This document shows, piece by piece, positions 1 through 5,018 of a stretch of DNA of 8,495 bases; the stretch's first letter is position 1; every line of letters begins with the position of its first letter. Location: NCBI GenBank assembly GCA_947364965.1, contig CANAUU010000039.1:1-8495 (forward strand), read 5' to 3'. Made by a program: the position numbers and the translations under genes. The notes beneath the pieces were generated by a model that ran no database searches, had not been told where the DNA came from, and saw only the letters and a list, made by a program, of their open reading frames with translations. The DNA is from an uncultured Candidatus Saccharibacteria bacterium (lineage in GTDB: Bacteria > Patescibacteriota > Saccharimonadia > Saccharimonadales > Saccharimonadaceae).

Positions 1-328
1 CTCCAGAGTTAGAAACATTAACACTTGCAAGCACATTTACTTGTGCAGACTGTCCTGTCGCCGTGGTTGGCGTAAGCGAGGTGGAACCGGAAGCCGGCGA
101 GAAAGAAATCCCAACCGTTGATGGAATATCGGCGATAGGCATAATCCCAGCATCAGTATCAGAACCATTTGTTATTGCTGAAGAGTTAGCATTATCGAAA
201 CTATCTGAAGCCTCTTCTAGGGCGCTAGCGGAAGAAATAGTAGGGTTTATTAATAGAAACGTTAGGAAGAGTAATCCTATACAACTTGCTCTTCCGAGGT
301 TGTTAAAGTTTTTATGATATTTTGGCAT
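1..328 (-). CDS. Secreted protein with signal peptide, N-terminal part only
   Basis: The minus strand is open from an ATG at 328 to the window edge, giving 109 complete codons. The N-terminus is a textbook Sec signal peptide: a basic, polar start (MPKYHKNFNNLGR), a hydrophobic core at about residues 14-31 (ASCIGLLFLTFLLINPTI) and an ASA|LEE cleavage site after residue 36. The visible mature part is rich in Ser, Thr, Ala, Asn and Gly, as in surface proteins, and I recognise no domain in it. The start is fixed by a strong Shine-Dalgarno five bases upstream. The gene has a long structured leader with an internal terminator, so its expression is probably attenuated. Two sortases lie elsewhere in the window, so this could be a sortase substrate, but the C-terminus where a sorting signal would be is outside. 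Function unknown. The opposite-strand reading frame at 63-317 is a shadow. Confidence 0.82.
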   Translation of the reverse strand, partial: MPKYHKNFNNLGRASCIGLLFLTFLLINPTISSASALEEASDSFDNANSSAITNGSDTDAGIMPIADIPSTVGISFSPASGSTSLTPTTATGQSAQVNVLASVNVSNSG

Positions 329-333
329 CACGG

Positions 334-340
334 CCTCCTT
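334..340 (-). promoter_or_regulatory. Shine-Dalgarno of the secreted-protein gene
   Basis: The minus strand reads AAGGAGG here, with five bases before the ATG at 328. It is among the strongest ribosome binding sites in the window and decides the start codon. The 11-nt element at 349-359 lies eight bases upstream and could influence access to it. Confidence 0.8.
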
Positions 341-348
341 TTATAGGT

Positions 349-410
349 ATTAGACACCCACTGCGAGGTCATTCTTTATACAAAAAAGCGACACCGCAAG
401 GGTGTCTAAT
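349..410 (-). promoter_or_regulatory. 11-bp inverted repeat between terminator and start codon
   Basis: In the minus-strand RNA, ATTAGACACCC (400-410) is perfectly complementary to GGGTGTCTAAT (349-359). The first copy is also the 5' half of the terminator stem and the 3' half of the leader's basal helix, so three pairings compete for it. A further TGTCTAAT lies at 518-525, at the predicted transcription start. The element may work as RNA (a switching strand) or as DNA (repeated operator half-sites). The sequence does not decide between them. Confidence 0.55.
382..406 (-). terminator. Intrinsic terminator inside the leader
   Basis: On the minus strand GACACC (401-406) pairs with GGTGTC (390-395) across a five-base loop. 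Two bases then lead into six T residues (382-387). This is a compact Rho-independent terminator placed between the promoter at 531-539 and the coding start at 328, as in attenuators and transcriptional riboswitches. Its 5' arm overlaps the 3' strand of the basal helix of the upstream RNA. Confidence 0.75.
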
Positions 411-525
411 CCGATCAACCAGCTAACTAGCATGAATGCACGTCCGCATAGTCGCTTGCGATGCCGCTTTTTACAGGCATGCAAGCATACTAACAAAAAC
501 TGCTGGTATTTTATCGAATTAGACA
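403..525 (-). ncRNA. Structured leader RNA, candidate riboswitch/attenuator or small RNA
   Basis: The minus-strand transcript starting near 525 can fold into one long interrupted hairpin. P1 is 13 bp (TGTCTAATTCGAT, 513-525, with ATCGGATTAGACA, 403-415). P2 is ACCAGC (502-507) with GCTGGT (418-423). P3 pairs 486-493 with 427-434 (8 bp). P4 pairs 476-483 with 437-445 (8 bp, one bulged A). P5 is a small apical hairpin at 446-464. Asymmetric internal loops separate P1/P2 (5 and 2 nt) and P2/P3 (8 and 3 nt). All four non-Watson-Crick positions in P1, P3 and P4 are U-G pairs when read as minus-strand RNA, and would be A-C mismatches in the opposite strand. This supports a minus-strand transcript. 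An 8-nt AAAAAGCG (465-472) is also complementary to the terminator's CGCTTTTT (383-390). I see no cobalamin, T-box, SAM, c-di-GMP or SRP signature. A free small RNA ending at the terminator is the main alternative. Confidence 0.6.
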
Positions 526-530
526 TTCCT

Positions 531-539
531 AGTATAGCA
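531..539 (-). promoter_or_regulatory. Extended -10 promoter of the structured leader
   Basis: The minus strand reads TGCTATACT, an extended -10 box with TATACT at 531-536. No good -35 is found 16-18 bases upstream. The start expected about seven bases downstream falls at 523-525, exactly where the basal helix of the leader RNA begins. That coincidence supports both calls. Confidence 0.65.
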
Positions 540-686
540 TAAAAAGTTAAACTTGTGCGGAAAATGGTGTATTTTGTGCCATTTGTTCATGAGGATATCA
601 ATAAATGGGGATGATTTGCGCTTAAACCGTGAACTGGTCGAAAAATGCTGAAAATTATTGTAATAGCATAATAGATTTGAAAATTG

Positions 687-695
687 TGGTAAAAT
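687..695 (+). promoter_or_regulatory. Extended -10 promoter of the antiporter gene
   Basis: The plus strand reads TGGTAAAAT, an extended -10 box with no convincing -35. Transcription would start near 702, giving a leader of about 30 nt. The gene-free stretch 329-732 is fully occupied on its left half by the structured leader of the divergent gene. From 541 to 686 I see only AT-rich sequence with one weak AAATGG/CCATTT inverted repeat (about 561-584) and nothing I would annotate. Confidence 0.55.
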
Positions 696-732
696 GTAGT
701 TAGGAGAAGCAAAAATAAAGAGATAAATAAAA

Positions 733-1692
733 ATGATTTGGAATATTTTGTTGCTGATTGTGGGGTTTGCGCTTTTGATTAAGGGTGCGGATGTTTTTGT
801 GGAGGGGGCGTCGAGCACAGCGCAAAACTTCCGGGTCTCGAAGATGCTAATTGGTCTCACGATTGTGGCTTTCGGGACAAGTGCGCCGGAGCTCGCGGTG
901 TCGATTTCGGCTTTAGCGTCGGGAAGCACGGACATGGTGCTTGGGAACGTGATTGGTAGCTGTATTTTGAACATTTTGTTGATCTTGGGGCTTGTGGCGG
1001 TGATCCGGCCGATTAAAATCACCGACAATACCGTGAAAAAGGAGCTTCCGCTTTGTATGCTGATTTCAACTCTGCTTGCGGTGCTGTTTTTGGACGTAAG
1101 CCTGGGTGGGGGGACAGTGAACCAGATTACGCGGGCGGATGCGATTGTGGTTTTGCTATTCTTTATGGTGTTTTTGTATTATTTGATTACACTGGCGAGG
1201 CAGAAAAAGGAGAAGAAAAGTTCGGAGGAAAAGCCGAAATACAAGTTAGGGAAATCTTTGGTTTTCATTTTGATTGGGATGGCAGGGATTGTGGCAGGGA
1301 GTGAACTGGTTGTGAATAATGCGTCGTCGATTGCGACAGCGATTGGGCTGAGTGAACGGTTGATCGCGTTGACGATTATCGCGTTCGGTACTTCCCTGCC
1401 GGAGTTGGTGACGTCGGTGGTGGCAGCGCGGCGCGGCGAGACGGATTTGGCGGTCGGAAACGTGATCGGTAGTAATATTTTTAATATTTGTATCGTCCTG
1501 GGTTTGCCAGTGGCGATTTTTGGGACGGTGACACCAGCGAGTTTTCAGATGTTGGACATCGTGATGTTGGTGTTTTCGGCGGTGCTGCTGTTTATCTTTT
1601 CGGTCTCAACGCGGAGGATCAATCGAGTCGAGGGGGTGATGATGTTGGTGTTATTCTGCGCGTATTATGGTGTGATTTTGGCGGTCGGCTAG
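733..1692 (+). CDS. Calcium/sodium antiporter, CaCA superfamily (YrbG-like)
   Basis: This 319-residue membrane protein of the Na_Ca_ex family exchanges Ca2+ for a monovalent cation across the inner membrane. Both alpha repeats are present. Alpha-1 has GTSAPE at residues 48-53 and GNVIGSC at 71-77. Alpha-2 has GTSLPE at 219-224 and GNVIGSN at 242-248. E53 and E223 are the predicted ion-binding glutamates. N80 and N251 sit at the positions of N81 and D240 of the archaeal NCX_Mj exchanger. The two five-helix halves are joined by a basic, charged loop (about 156-173), and the length is typical. One oddity is Cys77 in alpha-1 where the family usually has Asn (GSN). A weak AAGAGA at 718-723 is the only candidate ribosome site near the ATG; an AGGAGA at 702-707 is too far. 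It is the only plus-strand gene and ends 21 bases from the convergent sortase. Confidence 0.92.
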   Translation: MIWNILLLIVGFALLIKGADVFVEGASSTAQNFRVSKMLIGLTIVAFGTSAPELAVSISALASGSTDMVLGNVIGSCILNILLILGLVAVIRPIKITDNTVKKELPLCMLISTLLAVLFLDVSLGGGTVNQITRADAIVVLLFFMVFLYYLITLARQKKEKKSSEEKPKYKLGKSLVFILIGMAGIVAGSELVVNNASSIATAIGLSERLIALTIIAFGTSLPELVTSVVAARRGETDLAVGNVIGSNIFNICIVLGLPVAIFGTVTPASFQMLDIVMLVFSAVLLFIFSVSTRRINRVEGVMMLVLFCAYYGVILAVG

Positions 1693-1713
1693 AGTAGTTT
1701 GAGCTCAGCAGGT

Positions 1714-2265
1714 TCATTCGGTGAGCGTGGCGGTGATGATGAGGCGGTGGGTGGCGTCTTGATTTGGGAGCGGGTCGCCAGCGCAGGTCATAATGATGAC
1801 GGTTTTTTCTGGGGCGTCAGCGAGGAGTTGGTTCATACTGATGGCAGATTTTTCGACGGTGGTGCGATTGGTGATACGATAAGATTCGCCGTCGTAGATG
1901 AGAGTTTCTTCGGTTTGGAGCTGGTCGAGGCTATGGAAGACGGTGGAAGAATGGCCGATGATGAAAAGTTTGTTTTCGAAAGGTCGATAGATGCCAGCAA
2001 TGGTGGCAGGGACGGCGAGTTGTCGGTCGACAAGTTCGACGCTGGTGACGGGAGTTTTTAAGTTGATAGCGGGGATTTCGAGGACGGGATAACTGGCGGC
2101 GTCGGCAAGCGAGGCTGGTTGAAGACCGATGAAGACATAAATCGGAAGCATAATCATGAAGAACGCAGCCGTGAGGACTTTTACAAGACGTTTTGGCCAG
2201 CAAAAAGGGTTCAGATAATGATAGCGCGTCGCGAAAAACGACTGAACTTTCTTTGCACCTTCCAT
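1714..2265 (-). CDS. Membrane-anchored sortase family transpeptidase
   Basis: This 183-residue sortase cleaves a C-terminal sorting motif of secreted proteins and joins them to a surface acceptor. The catalytic triad is visible: H105 in FIIGHSS, C161 in IIMTCAG and R174 in HRLIITATL. A basic cytoplasmic N-terminus (1-27) precedes one membrane segment (about 28-48), placing the enzyme domain (about 58-183) outside the cell. A DGESYRIT strand (125-132) before the Cys is typical of the beta-barrel. I cannot assign a class from sequence alone; the short form fits the D/E/F group. It ends in TGA. The ATG at 2265 has no Shine-Dalgarno but lies 11 bases after an extended -10 box, so the mRNA leader should be only 3-4 nt. 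No other start codon is suitable, since the next Met (37) is inside the membrane segment. No clear terminator separates it from the convergent antiporter. Confidence 0.87.
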   Translation of the reverse strand: MEGAKKVQSFFATRYHYLNPFCWPKRLVKVLTAAFFMIMLPIYVFIGLQPASLADAASYPVLEIPAINLKTPVTSVELVDRQLAVPATIAGIYRPFENKLFIIGHSSTVFHSLDQLQTEETLIYDGESYRITNRTTVEKSAISMNQLLADAPEKTVIIMTCAGDPLPNQDATHRLIITATLTE

Positions 2266-2335
2266 ACTTATGCTTATTATAGCATGAGAAGTTTGGTGGC
2301 GCGGTAGAAAGTGTTGTAAAAATAACTTATGCTTA
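2266..2335 (-). repeat. 11-bp direct repeat flanking the sortase promoter
   Basis: The sequence ACTTATGCTTA (plus strand) occurs at 2266-2276 and again at 2325-2335, 59 bases apart in the same orientation. The first copy spans the predicted transcription start of the sortase gene and the second lies upstream of its promoter. It could be a pair of regulator sites or chance in AT-rich DNA. The remainder of the 2266-2378 spacer shows no other structure and no convincing terminator. Confidence 0.35.
2276..2284 (-). promoter_or_regulatory. Extended -10 promoter of the sortase gene
   Basis: The minus strand reads TGCTATAAT, a consensus extended -10, with no -35 match upstream. The expected start at 2268-2269 is only 3-4 bases before the ATG at 2265. 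This predicts a nearly leaderless mRNA and explains the missing Shine-Dalgarno. Confidence 0.7.
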
Positions 2336-2378
2336 CAGTTTTTGGCTAGCTGGTTTTAATGGTCTACGGGGTTTGTTA

Positions 2379-3002
2379 TTAGCTGATTTCGATGACTTTT
2401 TTGCGGGTTTTGCGGATTTTTTGGATCTTGCGATCGGCCTTTTTGGCGGCAGCGTTGAGTTTGCGTTGGCTGCGGGTGGGCTTAGTGGCCGGAGCTTTAT
2501 GGGGATTGGTGCTAGAAGGTTTGCGCGGTTTTGTGTTGCGAGTTTTGGTAGGTTTTGTTGCTGATGGCTTACTGCTGGATGGTTTTGTAGGCGTTTGGTT
2601 AGGTAGGGATGAGACCGGTTTAGATGGGGCTGTTTCTGGCTTAGTAGTAGCGGCTGGTTTAGGGGTTGGCAGTAAGGAAATGCTAACAGTGGTACCGAAG
2701 CCGATGCGCGAATTGACGCTGACGCGGCCGCGGCTCAAAAGTGCGCAAAGCGGCTTGGAGAGGGTAGTGCCGGAATCGGTAATGGCGATAGCGTCTTGGC
2801 TGACGGCAATACTGATTTCGCCGTTAACGGAGCGGTTGAGCGCTGAGCTGAGGTGCTTTTCTAGGTCGGCTTTGATGGCTTCTGGGTCGTCGACGGTTTG
2901 TGTGGTGTCGGAAAAATCGAGGTTGAGTGAAACACTTCCCTTTTCGGCGAGAGGGAGATATTTGTTATAGACCTCGCTAATAATTAAGGATAAGCGATAC
3001 AT
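2379..3002 (-). CDS. Degenerate GHKL/HATPase-like domain with histone-H1-like basic tail
   Basis: This is a 207-residue protein in two parts. Residues 1-112 resemble the ATPase half of histidine kinases: DPEAIKADLEKHLSSALNRS (39-58) sits where the N-box helix lies, AIAITDSGTT (71-80) resembles the G1 box, and GRVSVNSRIGFGTTVSISL (92-110) matches the final strands around the GT motif. The ATP machinery is damaged: the N-box Asn is Ser53, the G1 pattern DxGxG reads DxGxT, and the lid with the G2 box is absent. There is no phosphoacceptor domain, so it is probably not a working kinase. Residues 113-207 are low complexity, rich in Lys, Pro, Thr and Ser (repeats such as TKPSSSKPSATKPTK) and end in a very basic helix (about 180-203), suggesting DNA, RNA or membrane-surface binding. 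No Shine-Dalgarno exists, and the ATG lies eight bases after a TATAAT. The opposite-strand frame at 2392-2970 is rejected. The GHKL relation is an inference. Confidence 0.6.
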   Translation of the reverse strand: MYRLSLIISEVYNKYLPLAEKGSVSLNLDFSDTTQTVDDPEAIKADLEKHLSSALNRSVNGEISIAVSQDAIAITDSGTTLSKPLCALLSRGRVSVNSRIGFGTTVSISLLPTPKPAATTKPETAPSKPVSSLPNQTPTKPSSSKPSATKPTKTRNTKPRKPSSTNPHKAPATKPTRSQRKLNAAAKKADRKIQKIRKTRKKVIEIS

Positions 3003-3022
3003 ACTATATATTATATAGTATG
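3000..3022 (-). promoter_or_regulatory. 23-bp palindrome overlapping -10 box and start codon
   Basis: Two perfect 11-bp arms (CATACTATATA and TATATAGTATG) flank a single central base. On the minus strand the palindrome contains TATAAT at 3010-3015 and ends with the ATG at 3000-3002. The expected transcription start is 3002-3003, so the mRNA would be leaderless. A dimeric repressor binding here would cover both promoter and start site. The symmetry would also allow weak rightward transcription. Confidence 0.6.
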
Positions 3023-3105
3023 TTGGTGAAATTTGGCGAGGTTTTGTGAGCTAGGGCTGGGATTATTTGGGGAGACAGTGCGATCGACGATTGGTTGGAG
3101 GAAGG

Positions 3106-3711
3106 CTAGAGATTGGTGCGGTTTTCGAGAGCGGCTGAGAGCGTGATTTGATCAGCATAGGACAGGTCGACGCCGAGCGGCAGACCGCGGGCGAGACGGG
3201 TGACTTTGACGTCGGGGTATTGCTCATGGAGAGTTTTTTGGAGGAGGAGAGCGGTAGATTCCCCTTCGACGGAAGGGTTGGTGGCAATGATGATTTCCTT
3301 GACTTCGTCTGGCTCGATGCGGCTTAGGAGCTCTTTGATATGAAGTTGGTCGGGAGTGATACCGTCGATGGGGGAAATTGCGCCGCCAAGGACATGATAT
3401 ACTCCCTGAAACTGTTTAGTTTGTTCGATGGCATAGATGTCGAGTGGTTCTTCGACGACGAGAATGGTGGTTTTATCGCGGTCAGGATTACTATAGAATT
3501 CGGAAACCTCTTCGTCGGCGTCGATTAGAGCAAAGGTGACAGGGCAAGATTTGACGCCATCGTGGAGGCTGGCGAGAGTGACGGCGATATCTTTGCTGAT
3601 ACGAGGGCTGTTTTTGAATAAGAAATAAGCGTAGCGTTCGGCGGTGCGAGCACCAACCCCAGGAAGATGGCCGAGGGCTTCGATGGTATCAGATAACGCA
3701 CGGGGCAACAT
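3106..3711 (-). CDS. recR: Recombination mediator protein RecR
   Basis: This 201-residue RecR would act with RecO (and RecF) to load RecA at gapped DNA. The helix-hairpin-helix LPGVGARTAERYA is at 16-28. The Toprim domain (about 81-175) shows ILVVEEP at 83-89, YHVLGGAISPIDG at 105-117 and IIATNPSVEGESTA at 141-154. TRLARGLPLGVDLSYAD (171-187) is the usual C-terminal signature. The odd point is the zinc finger between them: of its four Cys ligands only Cys56 remains, and the stretch 57-74 has lost the others although its length is preserved. I choose the ATG at 3711 (MLPRALSD). The in-frame ATG at 3720 overlaps the -10 box and would lie upstream of the transcription start, and the extension to 3879 runs through the ribosomal operon terminator. 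No Shine-Dalgarno is present. No terminator with a T-run is seen after the stop. Confidence 0.93.
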   Translation of the reverse strand: MLPRALSDTIEALGHLPGVGARTAERYAYFLFKNSPRISKDIAVTLASLHDGVKSCPVTFALIDADEEVSEFYSNPDRDKTTILVVEEPLDIYAIEQTKQFQGVYHVLGGAISPIDGITPDQLHIKELLSRIEPDEVKEIIIATNPSVEGESTALLLQKTLHEQYPDVKVTRLARGLPLGVDLSYADQITLSAALENRTNL

Positions 3712-3718
3712 AGTGTCC

Positions 3719-3727
3719 ATTATAGCA
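3719..3727 (-). promoter_or_regulatory. Extended -10 promoter of recR
   Basis: The minus strand reads TGCTATAAT. The start of transcription is expected at 3711-3712, which is the A of the recR ATG or the base before it, giving a leaderless mRNA. It sits 24 bases beyond the end of the ribosomal operon terminator, so recR is an independent unit. Confidence 0.7.
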
Positions 3728-3750
3728 CATATTCGGTGTATAGGGGTAGT

Positions 3751-3784
3751 AAAAATGGAGCCGTCGGGGGACGAGCTCCATTTT
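3751..3784 (-). terminator. Terminator of the ribosomal protein operon
   Basis: AAAATGGAGC (3752-3761) and GCTCCATTTT (3775-3784) form a 10-bp stem with a short inner CGT/ACG extension. On the minus strand the stem runs into a stretch of T residues (3751-3755). It lies 18 bases after the rpsI stop. The plus strand also ends in TTTT, so it could work in both directions. Confidence 0.85.
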
Positions 3785-3802
3785 GTGGACTTGTTTGGCA
3801 AA

Positions 3803-4204
3803 TTAACGCTTTGAGAACTGCTCTTTTTTGCGAGCGGAACGTAAACCGTATTTCTTGCGTTCTTTTTCGCGCGGATCACGCTTCAAGAAGCCAGCCTTCT
3901 TCAAAACCGGGCGAAGGTCGGCCATCTCGGTGGTCAGAGCTTTTGATAAAGCCAATTTGATAGCGTCAACCTGTCCAGCCAAACCGCCGCCAGAAACACG
4001 AACCGAAACATCGTATTCGTTCTGCTTGCCAGCAAGGGCGAGCGGGTCGGTGATTTCGGCGAGCATACTCTTGTTGTTGGAGAGATACTCGATAGCCGGC
4101 TTGTCGTTGATGATGATTTCGCCTTTGCCCTTGTAGAGCCGGACGCGAGCGGTAGCAGCCTTGCGGCGACCCAAACCGTAAATGTAGGAATCTTTCGTAG
4201 CCAT
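3803..4204 (-). CDS. rpsI: 30S ribosomal protein S9 (uS9)
   Basis: This 133-residue uS9 is full length. It carries the N-terminal GRRKAATARVRLYKG (12-26) and SGGGLAGQVDAIKLALSKAL (71-90). The extended basic tail ends in the conserved SKR (131-133), which reaches the P-site tRNA anticodon region in the small subunit. Its ATG shares one base with the rplM stop (TAATG), so translation is probably coupled. AAAGGAG at 4213-4219 lies eight bases upstream, inside the end of rplM. It is the last gene of the operon, followed by a strong terminator, and rplM-rpsI is the usual pairing. Confidence 0.97.
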   Translation of the reverse strand: MATKDSYIYGLGRRKAATARVRLYKGKGEIIINDKPAIEYLSNNKSMLAEITDPLALAGKQNEYDVSVRVSGGGLAGQVDAIKLALSKALTTEMADLRPVLKKAGFLKRDPREKERKKYGLRSARKKEQFSKR

Positions 4205-4641
4205 TACTTAATCTCCTTTGGATTTTGTGCGGTATGGGCGTGCTCGGCGCCATCAAAGACGCGAAGGCGAGCAAGACGATCGGCGGCCAATTTGTTCTTT
4301 GGCATCATACCCTTGACGGCGTGCTCGAGAACGATCTTCGGGTCTTTCTCGATGACTTCTTCGAGTTTAAGCTCGGTTAAACCACCTGGGAAACCGCTGT
4401 GACGATAGTACATTTTATCGACCATTTTATTGCCTGTCACCTGGATTTGTTTCGCGTTGATGACTACGACGTAGTCGCCATTGTCAACGTGTGGGGTGTA
4501 GGTAGTCTTGCTTTTGCCCATTAACTTGTCAGCGATAACGACAGCAAGTTTGCCGAGTGGCATGGTGCTGGCGTCAACCAAATACCAGTCGCGTTTGATG
4601 TCGGCAGGTTTTTGGCTATAGGTTTTAGAAACACCTTTCAT
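4204..4641 (-). CDS. rplM: 50S ribosomal protein L13 (uL13)
   Basis: This 145-residue uL13 is of typical bacterial length and contributes to early 50S assembly. Visible signatures are VDNGDYVVVINA (52-63), MYYRHSGFPGGL (77-88), AVKGMMPKNKL (108-118) and LRVFDGAEHAH (126-136), where the usual HPH reads HAH. The ATG at 4641 overlaps the rplQ stop by one base (TAATG) and is preceded by AAGGAGG at 4649-4655 with seven bases of spacing. In many bacteria rplM-rpsI is separate from the alpha operon; here it is fused directly to its end. Confidence 0.97.
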   Translation of the reverse strand: MKGVSKTYSQKPADIKRDWYLVDASTMPLGKLAVVIADKLMGKSKTTYTPHVDNGDYVVVINAKQIQVTGNKMVDKMYYRHSGFPGGLTELKLEEVIEKDPKIVLEHAVKGMMPKNKLAADRLARLRVFDGAEHAHTAQNPKEIK

Positions 4642-5018
4642 TATTTAGCCTCCTTCAGCTCGATGTTATCGACGAAAGAGATAGTTGCCATTTCGGTGTT
4701 GTCGCCGCGGCGGAAACCAGCACGCTCAATGCGAAGGTAGCCGGAATCGCGTTTGATCTGTGGGGCAATGACGTCCATAAGGAGGTCAGCAGTCTTGATA
4801 TCATCAAAGCGAGAAATCAAGATGCGGCGATTAGCCAAGCCACCTTTTTTGGCGATAGTGATCAACTTCTCGGTCTCGCGGCGGATTTCTTTCGCTCGGG
4901 CGAGAGTCGTCGTGATTGATTGATTTTCGATGAGTGCGCGCATCAGCCCACGTTTCAGCGCGCGTCGCTGGTCGGTTTCGCGACCGAACTTGCGACCCTT
5001 GTATCCATGACGATGCAT
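4641..5018 (-). CDS. rplQ: 50S ribosomal protein L17 (bL17)
   Basis: This 125-residue bL17 opens with the conserved MHRHGYKGRKFGRETDQRRAL (1-21), here starting MHRHGYKG rather than the common MRH. It continues with ITTTLARAKEIRRETEKLITIAK (35-57), and ends with the GYLRIERAGFRRGDNTEMA region (93-111). A bL17 C-terminal extension is absent. It begins immediately after the rpoA stop (TAAATG) and has CGGAG at 5028-5032 with nine bases of spacing, inside the end of rpoA. The rpoA-rplQ pair is almost universal in bacteria. Confidence 0.97.
   Translation of the reverse strand: MHRHGYKGRKFGRETDQRRALKRGLMRALIENQSITTTLARAKEIRRETEKLITIAKKGGLANRRILISRFDDIKTADLLMDVIAPQIKRDSGYLRIERAGFRRGDNTEMATISFVDNIELKEAK

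Noticed and set aside
403..525. The 13-bp inverted repeat as the ends of a miniature transposable element
   Set aside because: No target-site duplication flanks it, the mismatches are all G-U on one strand as in a folded RNA, and it begins at a promoter-defined start and leads into a terminator.
403..525. Known RNA classes (cobalamin, T-box, SAM, c-di-GMP-I, SRP RNA)
   Set aside because: Their diagnostic conserved stretches are not found. A 6S-like hairpin cannot be excluded but is short and lacks a clear central bubble.
589..651. A 20-codon plus-strand frame starting MRISINGDDL
   Set aside because: No Shine-Dalgarno, no promoter close upstream and too short to judge. It lies in the divergent intergenic region before the antiporter promoter.
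519..1028. Minus-strand 169-codon frame overlapping the antiporter
   Set aside because: Antisense shadow of a well-conserved membrane protein and of the structured leader region.
2392..2970. Plus-strand 192-codon frame opposite the GHKL-like gene, looking like a membrane protein
   Set aside because: Its hydrophobic and Val/Leu/Gly-rich look follows from reading the antisense of Lys/Pro/Thr codons. The minus strand has the promoter, the palindrome and domain similarity.
3712..3879. N-terminal extension of RecR
   Set aside because: It runs through the rpsI end and the operon terminator and has no similarity to RecR. The family start matches the ATG at 3711.
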